Source: Acidimicrobiales bacterium (lineage in GTDB: Bacteria > Actinomycetota > Acidimicrobiia > Acidimicrobiales > GCA-2861595). Taken from it: a stretch of DNA of 46,878 nt. Positions 23,786 to 31,552 of the stretch are shown piece by piece. The notes under the pieces are model-generated. The model made no database searches and had not been told where the DNA came from. It worked only from the letters and a program-made list of their open reading frames with translations. The translations under genes were made by a program, and so were the position numbers. The stretch is taken from NCBI GenBank assembly GCA_036262515.1, contig DATAIT010000119.1, forward strand, positions 1-46,878. Direction: 5' to 3'. How positions within the stretch are numbered: the stretch's first letter is position 1; each line of letters begins with the position of its first letter.

Positions 23786-24529
23786 TCAGCCCTTGACCAG
23801 CCGCTCCACGATGGCGGCGACCGCCAGCATGGCGGGAGAGCCGGCCTCGGTGTCGAAGGGGGCGACGCCCAGCTGGTCGGCCCGCTCGACGGCGGGATCC
23901 TCGACCACGGCCACGACGTCGACGCCGAGCACGTCGGCCAGCCTCGTGACGTCGTCGTCGGTGGTCGACCGGTTGGCCACGCCGAGGATGTGCTGCACCC
24001 CCATCGACTCGGCCAGCCGGCAGGCCCGGCGGGCGATCTCGACCGACTTGGCGCTCGGCTCGGACACCACCAGCACGGTGTCGTCGGGGCCGGGCTTGGC
24101 CCACATGAGGTCGTTGAGGCCGGCCTCGAGATCAGCGACCACCGTGCGGTGATCGGCGGGCAGGGAGCCGAAGAACTGCCGGGTGGTGTTGTGGGAGCCG
24201 CAGCACAAGCAGGCGTCGGTGGGCCGCTCGATCTTGCCGGTGGCGATGAGCGTGATGCCGTTGGGCGCCTCCACGCCGTAGCGGGCCAGAAGGTCCTCGG
24301 GATCGGGCGTGGGGTCGTTGTGGGTGTGACCGCTGGCCAGGAGGGCGTTGAGGATGGGCTCCATCGTCTCCACCGTGTCGCGCGGGACCCCGATCGAGAT
24401 GCCGAGGTTCGGGTTGGGATCGGCGTCGACGGCAACGACGGAGTGGCCCGCCTCGGCCAGGCCGCGGATGAGCCCGCCCGCAATGGTCGTCTTGCCGGAG
24501 CCTCCCTTGCCCGTGATGGCGATCTTCAC
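23786..24529 (-). CDS. CooC-like P-loop ATPase with a Cys motif (metal-centre maturation candidate)
   Basis: A 247-residue SIMIBI-class ATPase. The deviant Walker A KGGSGKTT (residues about 8-15) and VVAVDADPNPNLG, which corresponds to the switch-I Asp, are clear. Near residue 107-110 is DACLCCGSH, in the place where CooC-type ATPases carry a CxC nickel-binding motif. GKIERP just before it also fits CooC. CooC inserts nickel into carbon monoxide dehydrogenase, but no such target enzyme is in the window, so the client is unknown. The GTG start overlaps the stop of the upstream ATPase gene by four bases (GTGA), and AGGAGG inside that gene serves as binding site. Translation of the two is therefore coupled, and they probably form a heterodimer or act in sequence. 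Confidence 0.88.
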   Translation of the reverse strand: MKIAITGKGGSGKTTIAGGLIRGLAEAGHSVVAVDADPNPNLGISIGVPRDTVETMEPILNALLASGHTHNDPTPDPEDLLARYGVEAPNGITLIATGKIERPTDACLCCGSHNTTRQFFGSLPADHRTVVADLEAGLNDLMWAKPGPDDTVLVVSEPSAKSVEIARRACRLAESMGVQHILGVANRSTTDDDVTRLADVLGVDVVAVVEDPAVERADQLGVAPFDTEAGSPAMLAVAAIVERLVKG

Positions 24530-25596
24530 AGGGACACCTCCTGGGGAAGGAACAGGTCCGCCAGCTGCTCGATGGCCTTGACGGCCGGCGCGTCCGGGCA
24601 GAAGTCGAGGGCGGACACGCCGAGCCGCTCGGCGGCGGCCACGTCAGGGTCGTAAGGGATGCGGACGAGCGGCTCGAGGCCCGGGTGGTCCGGCTCGTCC
24701 CGGAAGCGGTTGCCCACGATCGTGGTGGGGACGTCGTCGACGAGCGGCAGCAGGCGCCGGGCGGTGAGGCCCGACCGCCATGCCGGTCCGATGACGACCA
24801 GCACCCGTTCGGCGAACGAGTGGTACCGCTCGAACGGCGTGGTGGGACCGGCCTCCATGTCGCCGAGCAGGTCCCAGTCGGGTTCTCCGAAACCGTTGAG
24901 GATCTGGCGCATGGCCACCACGGTCTGCTTGGCCGCCGTCTTCTCCAGGCCCTCGATCTTGCCGATGCTGAGGAACTCCACGCCGTCGGGTGCACCCACG
25001 GCCGAGCGCTCTACGGCCTGCGCGGGCGTGACTCCCCGCGCCAGTCGCCACCCGTAGGCCGCTCCTGCGTGCTCCTCCACCGACACCGGCACGCCCGTGG
25101 CGTCGGGGTTGATGCCGAGGCCGAGGCTGGAAGCGAGCCCAGGAGACGTGTCGAGGTCGGCGGCCAGCACCTTGCGTCCGCGACGGGCCAGCACCCGGCT
25201 GAGGGTGGCGGTGATCATGGTCTTGCCGGACCCACCCTTGCCGATCACGGCGAGACGCAGGCCGAGGCGCCGCTGGGCTGCGCCGCGGCTCGCTTCGTCG
25301 GTCTTGGCCAGCTCCGAGCGTGCGGCGGCCAGCGCCGCCTCGAGGACCTCGACGTGGGTGTCGAACTCGGCGTTGAGCGCCTGCATGCGCCGGCCGACGG
25401 CCCATGACCGAGCCTCACGGAGGTAGCGTTCGACCTGGCGTTCCGCACCCATCCACGCCAGGCAGCGGTCGGGTTGCACCGCCGTGTCCCGAGCCTTCGC
25501 GACGAGAGTGCTGACCACGGCCGCCTGGCTGCTCATGTGGTCCAGGAAGTTGCTCTCCCTGGGGTTGCGATTCCCGTCGGTTCCTGCCGCAGCCAT
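24526..25596 (-). CDS. CooC/ParA-like P-loop ATPase with helical N-terminal extension
   Basis: A 356-residue protein starting at ATG 25596 with GAGGGG upstream. Residues about 1-110 form a helical, charged extension without a recognised domain (VERYLREARSWAVGRRM, VEVLEAALAAARSELAK). The ATPase domain follows: GKGGSGKT at 119-126, VLAADLDTSPGLASSLG for the switch-I Asp, and SIGKIEGLEK in the place where the paired downstream protein has its GKIERP-Cys motif. Here the cysteines are absent. It is therefore a sister of the downstream ATPase without the metal motif. The genes overlap by four bases. The protein is cytosolic. MinD/ParA-like positioning is an alternative reading, but the similarity to its partner favours the CooC group. 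Confidence 0.85.
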   Translation of the reverse strand: MAAAGTDGNRNPRESNFLDHMSSQAAVVSTLVAKARDTAVQPDRCLAWMGAERQVERYLREARSWAVGRRMQALNAEFDTHVEVLEAALAAARSELAKTDEASRGAAQRRLGLRLAVIGKGGSGKTMITATLSRVLARRGRKVLAADLDTSPGLASSLGLGINPDATGVPVSVEEHAGAAYGWRLARGVTPAQAVERSAVGAPDGVEFLSIGKIEGLEKTAAKQTVVAMRQILNGFGEPDWDLLGDMEAGPTTPFERYHSFAERVLVVIGPAWRSGLTARRLLPLVDDVPTTIVGNRFRDEPDHPGLEPLVRIPYDPDVAAAERLGVSALDFCPDAPAVKAIEQLADLFLPQEVSL

Positions 25597-25705
25597 GATC
25601 CCCTCGTGAATGCGGAACGTCGCAAACCTCAGGGTACCCCCGCCGCATCGGCACCCGTTGTAGCCCGCGACGGCGTCGAGCCCCCGTGCCGGGCTGTCGT
25701 GCCGA

Positions 25706-25711
25706 TAGGTT
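25706..25711 (+). promoter_or_regulatory. -10 element (TAGGTT) for leaderless gene at 25718
   Basis: TAGGTT ends six bases before the GTG start at 25718, and no ribosome binding site is visible. Confidence 0.5.
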
Positions 25712-25717
25712 GGCGCG

Positions 25718-26146
25718 GTGAAGGTAACCATGATGCTCTGCGACGCGGCCCAGGTCGCCGACGGCAAGCTCTTCATCCTCGGCGGCGGCTGGAGCATCAC
25801 GGGTCCCGATCCGGCGCCGTCCGCCATCGCCCTGAAGCTCGAGGTCGACTGGCACGAGGCGGGTGCCCCGCACCATTGGGAGCTGTTCCTCGTCGACGCC
25901 GACGGTCGCGAGGTCCGCTTCGAGACACCGGAAGGGTCGCAGGCGATCGAGATCCGGGGGGACTTCACGGTCCAGCGCCCCCAAGGCGTGCCCGAGGGGA
26001 CGCCGGTCGATCTGCCCCTCGCCATCAACCTGGGTCCCCTTCCCCTCCCGCCCGGTGGCCGCTACACGTGGCGCTTCACGGTGGACGGCGAGACGGACGA
26101 GGCGTGGTCCCTCGGCTTCACCAACCGGCCCGCCCCCACGGCCTGA
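25718..26146 (+). CDS. DUF6941-like conserved protein
   Basis: A 142-residue cytosolic protein. Its opening MKVTMMLCDAAQVADGKLFILGGGWSITGP is characteristic of the DUF6941 family of uncharacterised actinobacterial proteins. The remainder alternates short strands (WELFLVDADGREVRF, RYTWRFTVDGETDE), which suggests a compact beta sandwich. No catalytic motif is visible. GTG at 25718 follows TAGGTT by six bases, so the gene is probably leaderless and independently transcribed. It is divergent from the ATPase pair across 121 bp and ends 15 bp from the stop of the convergent pore-loop protein gene. Function unknown. Confidence 0.8.
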   Translation: MKVTMMLCDAAQVADGKLFILGGGWSITGPDPAPSAIALKLEVDWHEAGAPHHWELFLVDADGREVRFETPEGSQAIEIRGDFTVQRPQGVPEGTPVDLPLAINLGPLPLPPGGRYTWRFTVDGETDEAWSLGFTNRPAPTA

Positions 26147-26161
26147 GGAGGCCGAAGAGGC

Positions 26162-27274
26162 TCAGTCGGGACCCGAGCCATCGGACTGACGGCGACTCCG
26201 CCCCGGCCGCACCACCAGGGGTGGCCGCCGAAACGGCGCTTTGCGGTCGGACGACCAGGGCGCCTGGGGGGCCATGGTGAGCGAGGCGAGGGCGATGAGC
26301 GGGGCGTCGTAGTTGACCCGCCAGCCCGTGAAGTCGAGCCACGCCTGGTCGCGATCCGCCTTGAGGGGGACGCCGGCGGCGGCCATTCGGTCGCAGACGT
26401 CGTCGTACTCCTCGCGGGTCACGGACACCGGATCGCCCTGCTGTGGATCGGGGTCGTAGGGGATCTGGAAGAAGTCGGCCAGATGGCGCAGGGCCACGTA
26501 GCCGGCCCGGATGCAGAGGTCGGCCTCGGGCTCCCGAGGCCCGTCCACGGTCGACGTACGCAGGGCGGCGCCGTCGAGGACGGCGCCGGCCGCCGTGACC
26601 CACGACTGCGCCGGCTGGGCCGAGCGGAAGAACACCAGGGCGGGCAGCGACGTGTGCGTCTCTTCCAGGTCGGCGAACCACGTCTCCCAGTCCTTCCAGA
26701 CCGCGGTGAGGCCGCCGTCCCACCCGATGCGGTGGTAGCGGATGATCATGTTCGGTCCCGAGGGCGGGTTGTCGGCCCGGACCTCGAGGAGGGCGACCGC
26801 CACCTCCCGGCGGTTGAACGTGCCATAGAGGCTGGGCAGGTAGGTGATGAGCAGCGCGAGGAGGCCGATGCCCATCCCCGCCTCGGCGAAGCCGAGCGTC
26901 TGGCTCGGCAGGTCGCCGACGCGGGACCCGAGGGTGAACAGCGACGAGCCGGAGAGCTCGTAGGCGGCGCGCGCCGACCGGGAACCGAGCCCCCAGTACA
27001 TGCACGAGAACCCGGCATGGACGATGGCGAGCCACACGGCGGGCAGGAGCAGCATGCTCACAGGGCCGAACAGGGCCATGACGGCGTCGCGCCGCTCATA
27101 GCTCGCGTCGCCGCGCATGAAGATGCGCAGGACTCCACGCACCGCCTCGAACACGCCGCGGGCGATGACCGACTGGAGGGCTCGGGGAATCACCATGGTG
27201 CGCACCGCCGAGGACACCGACCACGCCACGAGGGCGGCTCCGGCGACGAACACGGCGACCCGTACGGCGACCAT
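26162..27274 (-). CDS. Membrane protein with an ion-channel-like pore loop
   Basis: A 370-residue protein. Hydrophobic helices are at about residues 4-25, 66-93 (VSMLLLPAVWLAIVHAGF) and 122-146 (AGMGIGLLALLITYLPSLYG). Between the second and third lies ELSGSSLFTLGSRVGD, which resembles the pore loop and filter of potassium channels (SxFTLG then GD), with SRV in place of the usual Tyr/Phe-Gly. The C-terminal about 220 residues are soluble, cytosolic and contain conserved-looking Trp-rich patches (WKDWETWFADLEE, WLDFTGWRVNYD). The ATG overlaps the stop of the upstream DNA glycosylase gene by one base (TGATG), so the two are translationally coupled. Ion selectivity and real channel function are not shown. 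Confidence 0.75.
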   Translation of the reverse strand: MVAVRVAVFVAGAALVAWSVSSAVRTMVIPRALQSVIARGVFEAVRGVLRIFMRGDASYERRDAVMALFGPVSMLLLPAVWLAIVHAGFSCMYWGLGSRSARAAYELSGSSLFTLGSRVGDLPSQTLGFAEAGMGIGLLALLITYLPSLYGTFNRREVAVALLEVRADNPPSGPNMIIRYHRIGWDGGLTAVWKDWETWFADLEETHTSLPALVFFRSAQPAQSWVTAAGAVLDGAALRTSTVDGPREPEADLCIRAGYVALRHLADFFQIPYDPDPQQGDPVSVTREEYDDVCDRMAAAGVPLKADRDQAWLDFTGWRVNYDAPLIALASLTMAPQAPWSSDRKAPFRRPPLVVRPGRSRRQSDGSGPD

Positions 27275-28137
27275 CAGGAGGCGGATGCCGTCGCCGCGCG
27301 GGGGACCTCCGCGGCCAGGATGGCAGCGGCGGCCAGGTGCCGTACCAGGTCGGCGAGCGATGCGTGGGCGTTGAGGCCGCTGGTGGAGGGCATCACGTAC
27401 GCGGGGCGCCCGCCGAACGGCTGCGGCTGCCTCCCGGCGACCGCCCCGCGGTCGACGGCCACTCGCCAACCGGCCAGCCCGACGAAGCAGATCGCCGCCG
27501 GCTCGAGCCACCGCACCAGTCGCTCCACCCGGGCGGCTCCGACTCGGTACTCGGCGCCAGTGAGCTCCGCGGCGGCCACGGTGGCCCGCTTCACGAGGTC
27601 GGTCATGCCCACGCCACCGGTGGTGAGCGCATGCTGGGGGTCGCGGTCGCGCCGGACGACGCCGGCCTCGAGGGCGGCCGGCCAGAAGCGGTTGCCGGGA
27701 CGGGCGTAGCCGACCCCACGGTCCGCCGAGTACAGGCTCGGGTTGAGCCCGCAGACGAGGAGCCGCATACCGGGACCGACCATGTCGGGCAGCGTCCGGG
27801 CCCGGGTGGCCCGGACGACCAACGACCGGGGCGTTGCATCGACGCCGTCCACCGAGAAGCCGGCGCCGGTCACCACGGCCGACAGCTCGTCGGCGCACCA
27901 CGCGTCGTCGGCGTCGCCCGCTGCGCCGCCGCGACCCTCGCCCTTGCGCGCCGGCGGGACGCAGAGCCGGAGGGCGTCGCCGGGAGCGAGCCGAGCATGC
28001 ATCGACGCGAGGACGACTGGCAGGCGCTCCCGGGGGATGCGCAGGGTCGATGCAGAGGTGCGGGGCGCTTCTGGCACAGGCGAGGGACGGTACTGCCAGG
28101 CGGCGGGGGTGGCCGTAGTCTCCCGCAATGCGATCAC
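27274..28137 (-). CDS. Mismatch-specific (Mug/TDG-type) DNA glycosylase with N-terminal extra domain
   Basis: Up to 287 residues. The C-terminal about 165 residues are a family-2 uracil-DNA glycosylase: motif 1 LVCGLNPSLYSADRG with the catalytic Asn position, GYARPGNRFWPA, and motif 2 VMPSTSGLNAHASL. Such enzymes remove U or T from mismatches with G. The N-terminal about 110 residues (STLRIPRERLPVVLASMHARL, LRLCVPP, AGFSVDGVD) look like the last strands and helices of a SAM-methyltransferase fold rather than a complete enzyme. The start is uncertain: GTG 28137 overlaps the divergent lipoprotein gene by 10 bp. TTG 28128 or GTG 28077 are alternatives. The channel-like gene is coupled downstream. 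DNA repair role by family is well supported. Confidence 0.85.
   Translation of the reverse strand: MIALRETTATPAAWQYRPSPVPEAPRTSASTLRIPRERLPVVLASMHARLAPGDALRLCVPPARKGEGRGGAAGDADDAWCADELSAVVTGAGFSVDGVDATPRSLVVRATRARTLPDMVGPGMRLLVCGLNPSLYSADRGVGYARPGNRFWPAALEAGVVRRDRDPQHALTTGGVGMTDLVKRATVAAAELTGAEYRVGAARVERLVRWLEPAAICFVGLAGWRVAVDRGAVAGRQPQPFGGRPAYVMPSTSGLNAHASLADLVRHLAAAAILAAEVPRAATASAS
28116..28121 (+). promoter_or_regulatory. -10 element (TAGTCT) for leaderless lipoprotein gene
   Basis: TAGTCT ends six bases before the ATG at 28128. The element lies inside the longest reading of the divergent glycosylase gene, which argues for a shorter glycosylase. Confidence 0.5.
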
Positions 28138-28988
28138 TTCGGCGGACGGTCCTGTCGGCCGCAGCTGCGCTCGCGCTGCTCGTTTCAGGCGCGTGCTCGG
28201 ACGACGGGAAGGGAGCGGGCAGCCCGTCGGCGGCCCAGGCGGCGCTGGCCGGGGCGCCGGACAAGACCATTGCGGCCGGATCGGCCAGCATCGCCGTCAA
28301 GGCGTCCGTCGAGGGCCAGACGCGAGGCACGTTCGCAGGGACGGGGGCCTTCGCCTTCGAGAGCGAGAAAGGTCGTCTCGAGCTGGACCTCGGCCCGCTC
28401 GGGCTGGCCGGGGCGTCGAAGACGGAGGTGCTCCTCGACGGCGACGTGGTGTACCTCAAGCTCGGCGGTGCACTTCCGGGCCTCGGTTCACGCCCGTGGG
28501 TGCGCATCGACCTCCGCTCCCTCGGCAAGGGTCAGGGCGACGCCATCGAAGCCTTGCGCCAGCTGCGGGCGAACGATCCGCGCGCCGTGATCAACGAGCT
28601 CCGGGGCGCGACGGGCGACGCGGCCGTCGTCGGGACGGAGTCCGTGCGGGGCACGGCCACGACGCACTACCGGGCGACCGTCGACCTCGACAAGGCGGCG
28701 TCGTCGTCCCCGGCCGGTGCGCGTGGCGAGGTGGCCGAGGTGGCCAGGCAGCTCGGGACGTCGAAGCTTCCCATGGAAGTGTGGCTCGACGACGGGGGGC
28801 GCATCCGGCGCCTCGGGTACACGATCGACCTGGCCGATCTGGCCGAGGGTGCACCGGCCAAGGGCGCCGGCGTCGGCACCGTGGTGGCCACGCTGGAGCT
28901 GTTCGATTTCGGAACCGACGTGACCGTCACACCGCCTCCGGGTGACCAGGTCACCGATCTGGCACAGCTGCTCGGCGGCTCCCGGTAG
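28128..28988 (+). CDS. LppX/LprAFG-like lipoprotein
   Basis: A 286-residue lipoprotein. The signal MRSLRRTVLSAAAALALLVSGAC ends at a lipobox VSGAC with the acylated Cys at residue 23 (not written here as one motif). The mature part has alternating strands such as GTFAGTGAFAFESEKGRLEL, KTEVLLDGDVVYLKLGG, TTHYRATVDLDKA and LPMEVWLDDGGRIRRLGYTI, the pattern of LolA-like folds with a hydrophobic pocket. In mycobacteria LppX and LprG of this kind carry lipids or lipoglycans across the envelope. The spacing of the ATG at 28128, six bases after TAGTCT, indicates leaderless expression. It is not in an operon with HU, which has its own promoter 200 bp downstream. Confidence 0.85.
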   Translation: MRSLRRTVLSAAAALALLVSGACSDDGKGAGSPSAAQAALAGAPDKTIAAGSASIAVKASVEGQTRGTFAGTGAFAFESEKGRLELDLGPLGLAGASKTEVLLDGDVVYLKLGGALPGLGSRPWVRIDLRSLGKGQGDAIEALRQLRANDPRAVINELRGATGDAAVVGTESVRGTATTHYRATVDLDKAASSSPAGARGEVAEVARQLGTSKLPMEVWLDDGGRIRRLGYTIDLADLAEGAPAKGAGVGTVVATLELFDFGTDVTVTPPPGDQVTDLAQLLGGSR

Positions 28989-29194
28989 GACTGTCGACGG
29001 CGTCGCCCGGCGGCCGGCAAAGCGGCGCCGGGCAACGCCCGGTTGCCGTCGAGCCCACTTTCGAGTGGATCGGAGCTTCTCCGGCGGATTTCGGCGAGAA
29101 TTCTGGTTCCGCACAAAACCCTTGCAGCGCAAGGAAAATTCGTATCGGACACTGAGAAAGCCTTGTGGAGCAAGGGATTCCGATGGGGAAATGC

Positions 29195-29223
29195 TTGACC
29201 TGGGGGCCTTGTTCCTCTTTGAT
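29195..29223 (+). promoter_or_regulatory. Sigma-70 type promoter of the HU gene
   Basis: TTGACC (29195-29200), 17 bases, TTTGAT (29218-29223). The region 28989-29257 is much richer in A/T than the rest of the window, which is typical of a strong housekeeping promoter region. It holds no gene that I can see. Confidence 0.6.
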
Positions 29224-29257
29224 TTGTGGCTGTACTTCCCCATTCCAGGAGGATGCC

Positions 29258-29701
29258 GTGAACAAGGCTGATCTGATCGAGAAGGTCAGGGAGGTTGCAG
29301 GCCTCTCGAGAAGCCAGGCCGAGTCGGCGGTGGACGAGGCGCTCGAGTCCGTGATGTCGGCGGTGAAGGCCGGCGAACGGGTCACGCTGTTCGGCTTCGG
29401 CACGTTCAACCCTTCGGCGCGTGCTGCCCGCACCGGCCGCAATCCGCAGACCGGCGAGGCCGTGAAGATCCCCGCCTCCAGGGGAGTCCGGTTCTCACCC
29501 GCCGCTGCGTTCAAGGCGGCGCTCAACCCCAAGGCGGCCGGCAAGAAGGCCGCCCCCGCCAAGAAGGCTTCGAAGTCGGCGTCCGCCGCGAAGGCGAGCA
29601 AGTCGGCGTCCGCCAAGAAGGCCGCCCCCGCCAAGAAGGCTGCGCCGGCCAAGAAGGCGTCGCCGGCCAAGAAGGCGGCCAAGTCCACCAAGAAGCGCTA
29701 G
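29258..29701 (+). CDS. hupB: HU-type nucleoid protein with Lys/Ala/Pro tail (HupB-like)
   Basis: A 147-residue DNA-binding protein. GTG at 29258 is set by AGGAGG seven bases upstream. Residues 1-90 are a normal HU domain: MNKADLIEKVREVAGLS, VTLFGFGTFNP, the DNA-intercalating arm region RTGRNPQTGEAVKIPAS and the closing strand RGVRFSPAAAFKAAL. Residues about 95-147 form a basic tail of [13 protein letters not shown] repeats, like the eukaryotic histone H1-like tail of mycobacterial HupB. The protein packages DNA and affects transcription. A second gene encoding only such a tail follows after 18 bases, so both are probably co-expressed. Confidence 0.96.
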   Translation: MNKADLIEKVREVAGLSRSQAESAVDEALESVMSAVKAGERVTLFGFGTFNPSARAARTGRNPQTGEAVKIPASRGVRFSPAAAFKAALNPKAAGKKAAPAKKASKSASAAKASKSASAKKAAPAKKAAPAKKASPAKKAAKSTKKR

Positions 29702-29719
29702 CGAAAGGCGGGACAAACG

Positions 29720-30097
29720 ATGAGCCCAGCAGCGAAGAAGGCACCCAAGAAGGCGAGCGGTTCCACCAAGTCCGTTGCCAACGCCGGGTTCGACGCCCCG
29801 TCCAAGGCCACCGCCGGCAAGGCCCGGGCCCGCAAGACGTCACCCGGCGCCTCCGGCCGGGCGGCGTCGGCGCCGGCCAAGAAGGCGGCTGCCCCGGCCA
29901 AGACGAGCCCGGCGAAGAAGGCGCCCGCCAAGAAGGCGCCGGCCAAGAAGGCGGCGCCGGCGAAGAAGGCTCCGGCCAAGACGTCGACCCCCGCCAAGAA
30001 GGCCCCCGCCAAGAAGGCGCCGGCCAAGAAGACGCCGGCCAAGAAGACGCCGGCGAAGAAGGCCCCCGCCAAGAAGGCGACGGCCAAGAAGGCGTAG
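29720..30097 (+). CDS. Free-standing histone-H1-like Lys/Ala/Pro-rich protein
   Basis: A 125-residue protein made almost only of Lys, Ala, Pro, Thr and Ser. After a short distinct N-terminus ([38 protein letters not shown]) come about a dozen [10 protein letters not shown] units with few acidic residues and no aromatic core. It has no HU domain of its own. GAAAGGCGGG precedes the ATG at 29720. It starts 18 bases after the hupB stop, so it looks like a split-off or duplicated tail of HU, or an H1-like DNA compaction protein. Known H1-like bacterial proteins (for example chlamydial Hc1) bind DNA through such repeats. The DNA shows imperfect 12-18 bp repeats of the aagaaggc type, which can expand or contract. 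Confidence 0.85.
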   Translation: MSPAAKKAPKKASGSTKSVANAGFDAPSKATAGKARARKTSPGASGRAASAPAKKAAAPAKTSPAKKAPAKKAPAKKAAPAKKAPAKTSTPAKKAPAKKAPAKKTPAKKTPAKKAPAKKATAKKA

Positions 30098-30127
30098 GAC
30101 CGGGGCGCGGCCTGGCCGTCGCCGGGT

Positions 30128-30159
30128 GTCGCCGGCGGCCTGTTGACCGCGCCGGCGAC
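30128..30159. terminator. Hairpin between convergent hupB operon and PIG-L gene
   Basis: GTCGCCGGCG (30128-30137) and CGCCGGCGAC (30150-30159) are exact reverse complements around a 12-base loop. It lies just after the H1-like gene and touches the stop codon of the convergent deacetylase gene. No U-tract is present, which is common for hairpins in GC-rich actinobacteria. Confidence 0.5.
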
Positions 30160-30896
30160 TACAGCTTGGTGATCAGCTTGAACGCCTCGCCGAGGGGAAG
30201 ACCGGCCATCCGTCCGTGCTCGGCCAGTCGTTCCACCATCCGCGCCTGGAATGCGTCCCGCTCGTCGGCGGCATCGGGGTCGCCGATGTCCATCGTCGAG
30301 CGGAACTGGCTGCGGTGCTCGAGCAGCGCGGCGAGCTTGGCGTCGTCGTAGCCGGAGGCGTCTTCCACGTGGTCGATCTCGTCGGCCTCCCACAGGAGGA
30401 GGGCCGCCGGGCGATGGGGCGGGAGGCCGTGCTCGGGGAAGAAGTGGGGATCGCGGGCGCCGACGATGCCGTCGGTGACGAGGAACCCGGCGTTGCGGTG
30501 GTCCGGGTGGAGGCGGTAGCGCTTCCACGGGTCGTGCCCGAGCACCACGTCGGGCTTGATGCGGCGGATGCACTCGGCCACGCGGCTCTGCTCGGCGTGA
30601 CCCGACGCCAGCTCGCCGTCGGTCCACCCGAGGAACTCGACGCGTCCTTCTCCGCCGAGCGCCCGTGACGCGGCCCGTTGTTCCTCCCGACGGACGGCCA
30701 CCAGGGCGGCCAGGTCCTCGTCGGGGTCCCAGGAGCCCTTGGAGCCGTCGGTGCACACCAGGTGGTGGATCTCGCACCCCGCCGCCGCCCACTTCGCCAG
30801 GGTGGCGCCGCACCCGAACTCCACGTCGTCGGGGTGGGCGCCGACGGCGAGCGCTCGGCCGGGTACGTCGAGGTTGCTGCTCACGAACGTGGTCAC
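30159..30896 (-). CDS. PIG-L/LmbE-family deacetylase
   Basis: A 245-residue zinc-dependent amidohydrolase-type deacetylase. The metal motif [14 protein letters not shown] is at residues about 17-30 and the third zinc ligand is in [11 protein letters not shown] near 128-138. The family removes acetyl groups from N-acetylglucosamine conjugates. Members include MshB and Mca of mycothiol metabolism. Which one this is cannot be decided from the motifs, and length (245) is shorter than MshB (about 300). GTG at 30896 is the first start in frame. It is the last of a four-gene minus-strand series (metallophosphoesterase, ABM-like, CofC, PIG-L), with a 51-bp gap after cofC. Confidence 0.9.
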   Translation of the reverse strand: MTTFVSSNLDVPGRALAVGAHPDDVEFGCGATLAKWAAAGCEIHHLVCTDGSKGSWDPDEDLAALVAVRREEQRAASRALGGEGRVEFLGWTDGELASGHAEQSRVAECIRRIKPDVVLGHDPWKRYRLHPDHRNAGFLVTDGIVGARDPHFFPEHGLPPHRPAALLLWEADEIDHVEDASGYDDAKLAALLEHRSQFRSTMDIGDPDAADERDAFQARMVERLAEHGRMAGLPLGEAFKLITKL

Positions 30897-30947
30897 TTGG
30901 GGGTCGCCTCCGTTCCCGATACCGCCGCCGTCAGCCGGACGGGCGGG

Positions 30948-31520
30948 TCATCCTGGCACCGGGTCGAGGCGGCCTGCGACCACGGTCCCCACCCACTCCA
31001 GGTCGGCCGGTACGTCGATGTCGCGACCGAGCAGCGGCTCGCGCACCACTCGCAGGGCCAGCCCCAGACCGAGCGCGGCAGCAGCGTGCCTGGAGAATGA
31101 CCGCGGGCCGTACGAGAACGGGAACCGGCTGCCCGCAGGCACGCACGCCACGTTGGTGCCGTCGTCGCGGTGGTCGGGGACCAGGGTGACACCGGGGAAA
31201 CGGGCGAGCCAGGCGAGATCGGCGGCGAGGGGGAGGTCGGCGTGGGCCACGATGACACGTTCGGCCCCGTCGTCGGCCAGAGCACGGACACCTTCGCCGA
31301 CCGCCCCGTCGAGGCCCTTTCCGGGGGCCCACACGACCCGCGCGCCCTGCGCCGTCGCCCACCTCGCCACGCTGGTGTCGTCGCACACGACGGCCACCGG
31401 AAGGTCGCCCGCGGCACGGATCACCGAGGTGGCCATGGAGCGCACCAGCTCCTGCCTGGGGCCCGGGGCCAGCGCCGGTGCCAGTCGCAGCTTGGCCACG
31501 TCGAACGCCTTCACGGGCAC
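30948..31520 (-). CDS. cofC: 2-phospho-L-lactate/phosphoenolpyruvate guanylyltransferase (coenzyme F420 synthesis)
   Basis: About 190 residues from the first canonical start (GTG 31520). The family signature is complete: VPVKAFDVAKLRLAP at the N-terminus, WAPGKGLDGAVGEGV, RVIVAHADLPLA for the metal site, TLVPDHRDDGTNVACV, and FPFSYGPRSFSRHAAAA, ending GRDIDVPADL. The enzyme activates phospholactate or PEP with GTP for F420 side-chain assembly. The conserved first strand (AVAVLVPVKAF) begins before GTG 31520, and the ideal ribosome site GAGGAGG (31549-31555) lies six bases before an ACG at 31544, not before any ATG/GTG/TTG. The true start may therefore be non-canonical, up to 31544. The gene follows the ABM-like gene directly. 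Confidence 0.9.
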   Translation of the reverse strand: MPVKAFDVAKLRLAPALAPGPRQELVRSMATSVIRAAGDLPVAVVCDDTSVARWATAQGARVVWAPGKGLDGAVGEGVRALADDGAERVIVAHADLPLAADLAWLARFPGVTLVPDHRDDGTNVACVPAGSRFPFSYGPRSFSRHAAAALGLGLALRVVREPLLGRDIDVPADLEWVGTVVAGRLDPVPG

Positions 31521-31552
31521 GAGGACGGCGACGGCGGGAAGCGTGCCCCTCC

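Noticed and set aside
23786..25596. Reading the ATPase pair as ParA/MinD chromosome-partition proteins.
   Set aside because: No ParB, parS-like palindrome or MinE-like partner is near, and one member carries the CooC-like Cys motif.
29530..30090. Dense short repeats that could be taken for a CRISPR-like array.
   Set aside because: They are in-frame codon repeats for Lys/Ala/Pro tails, without spacers of constant length.
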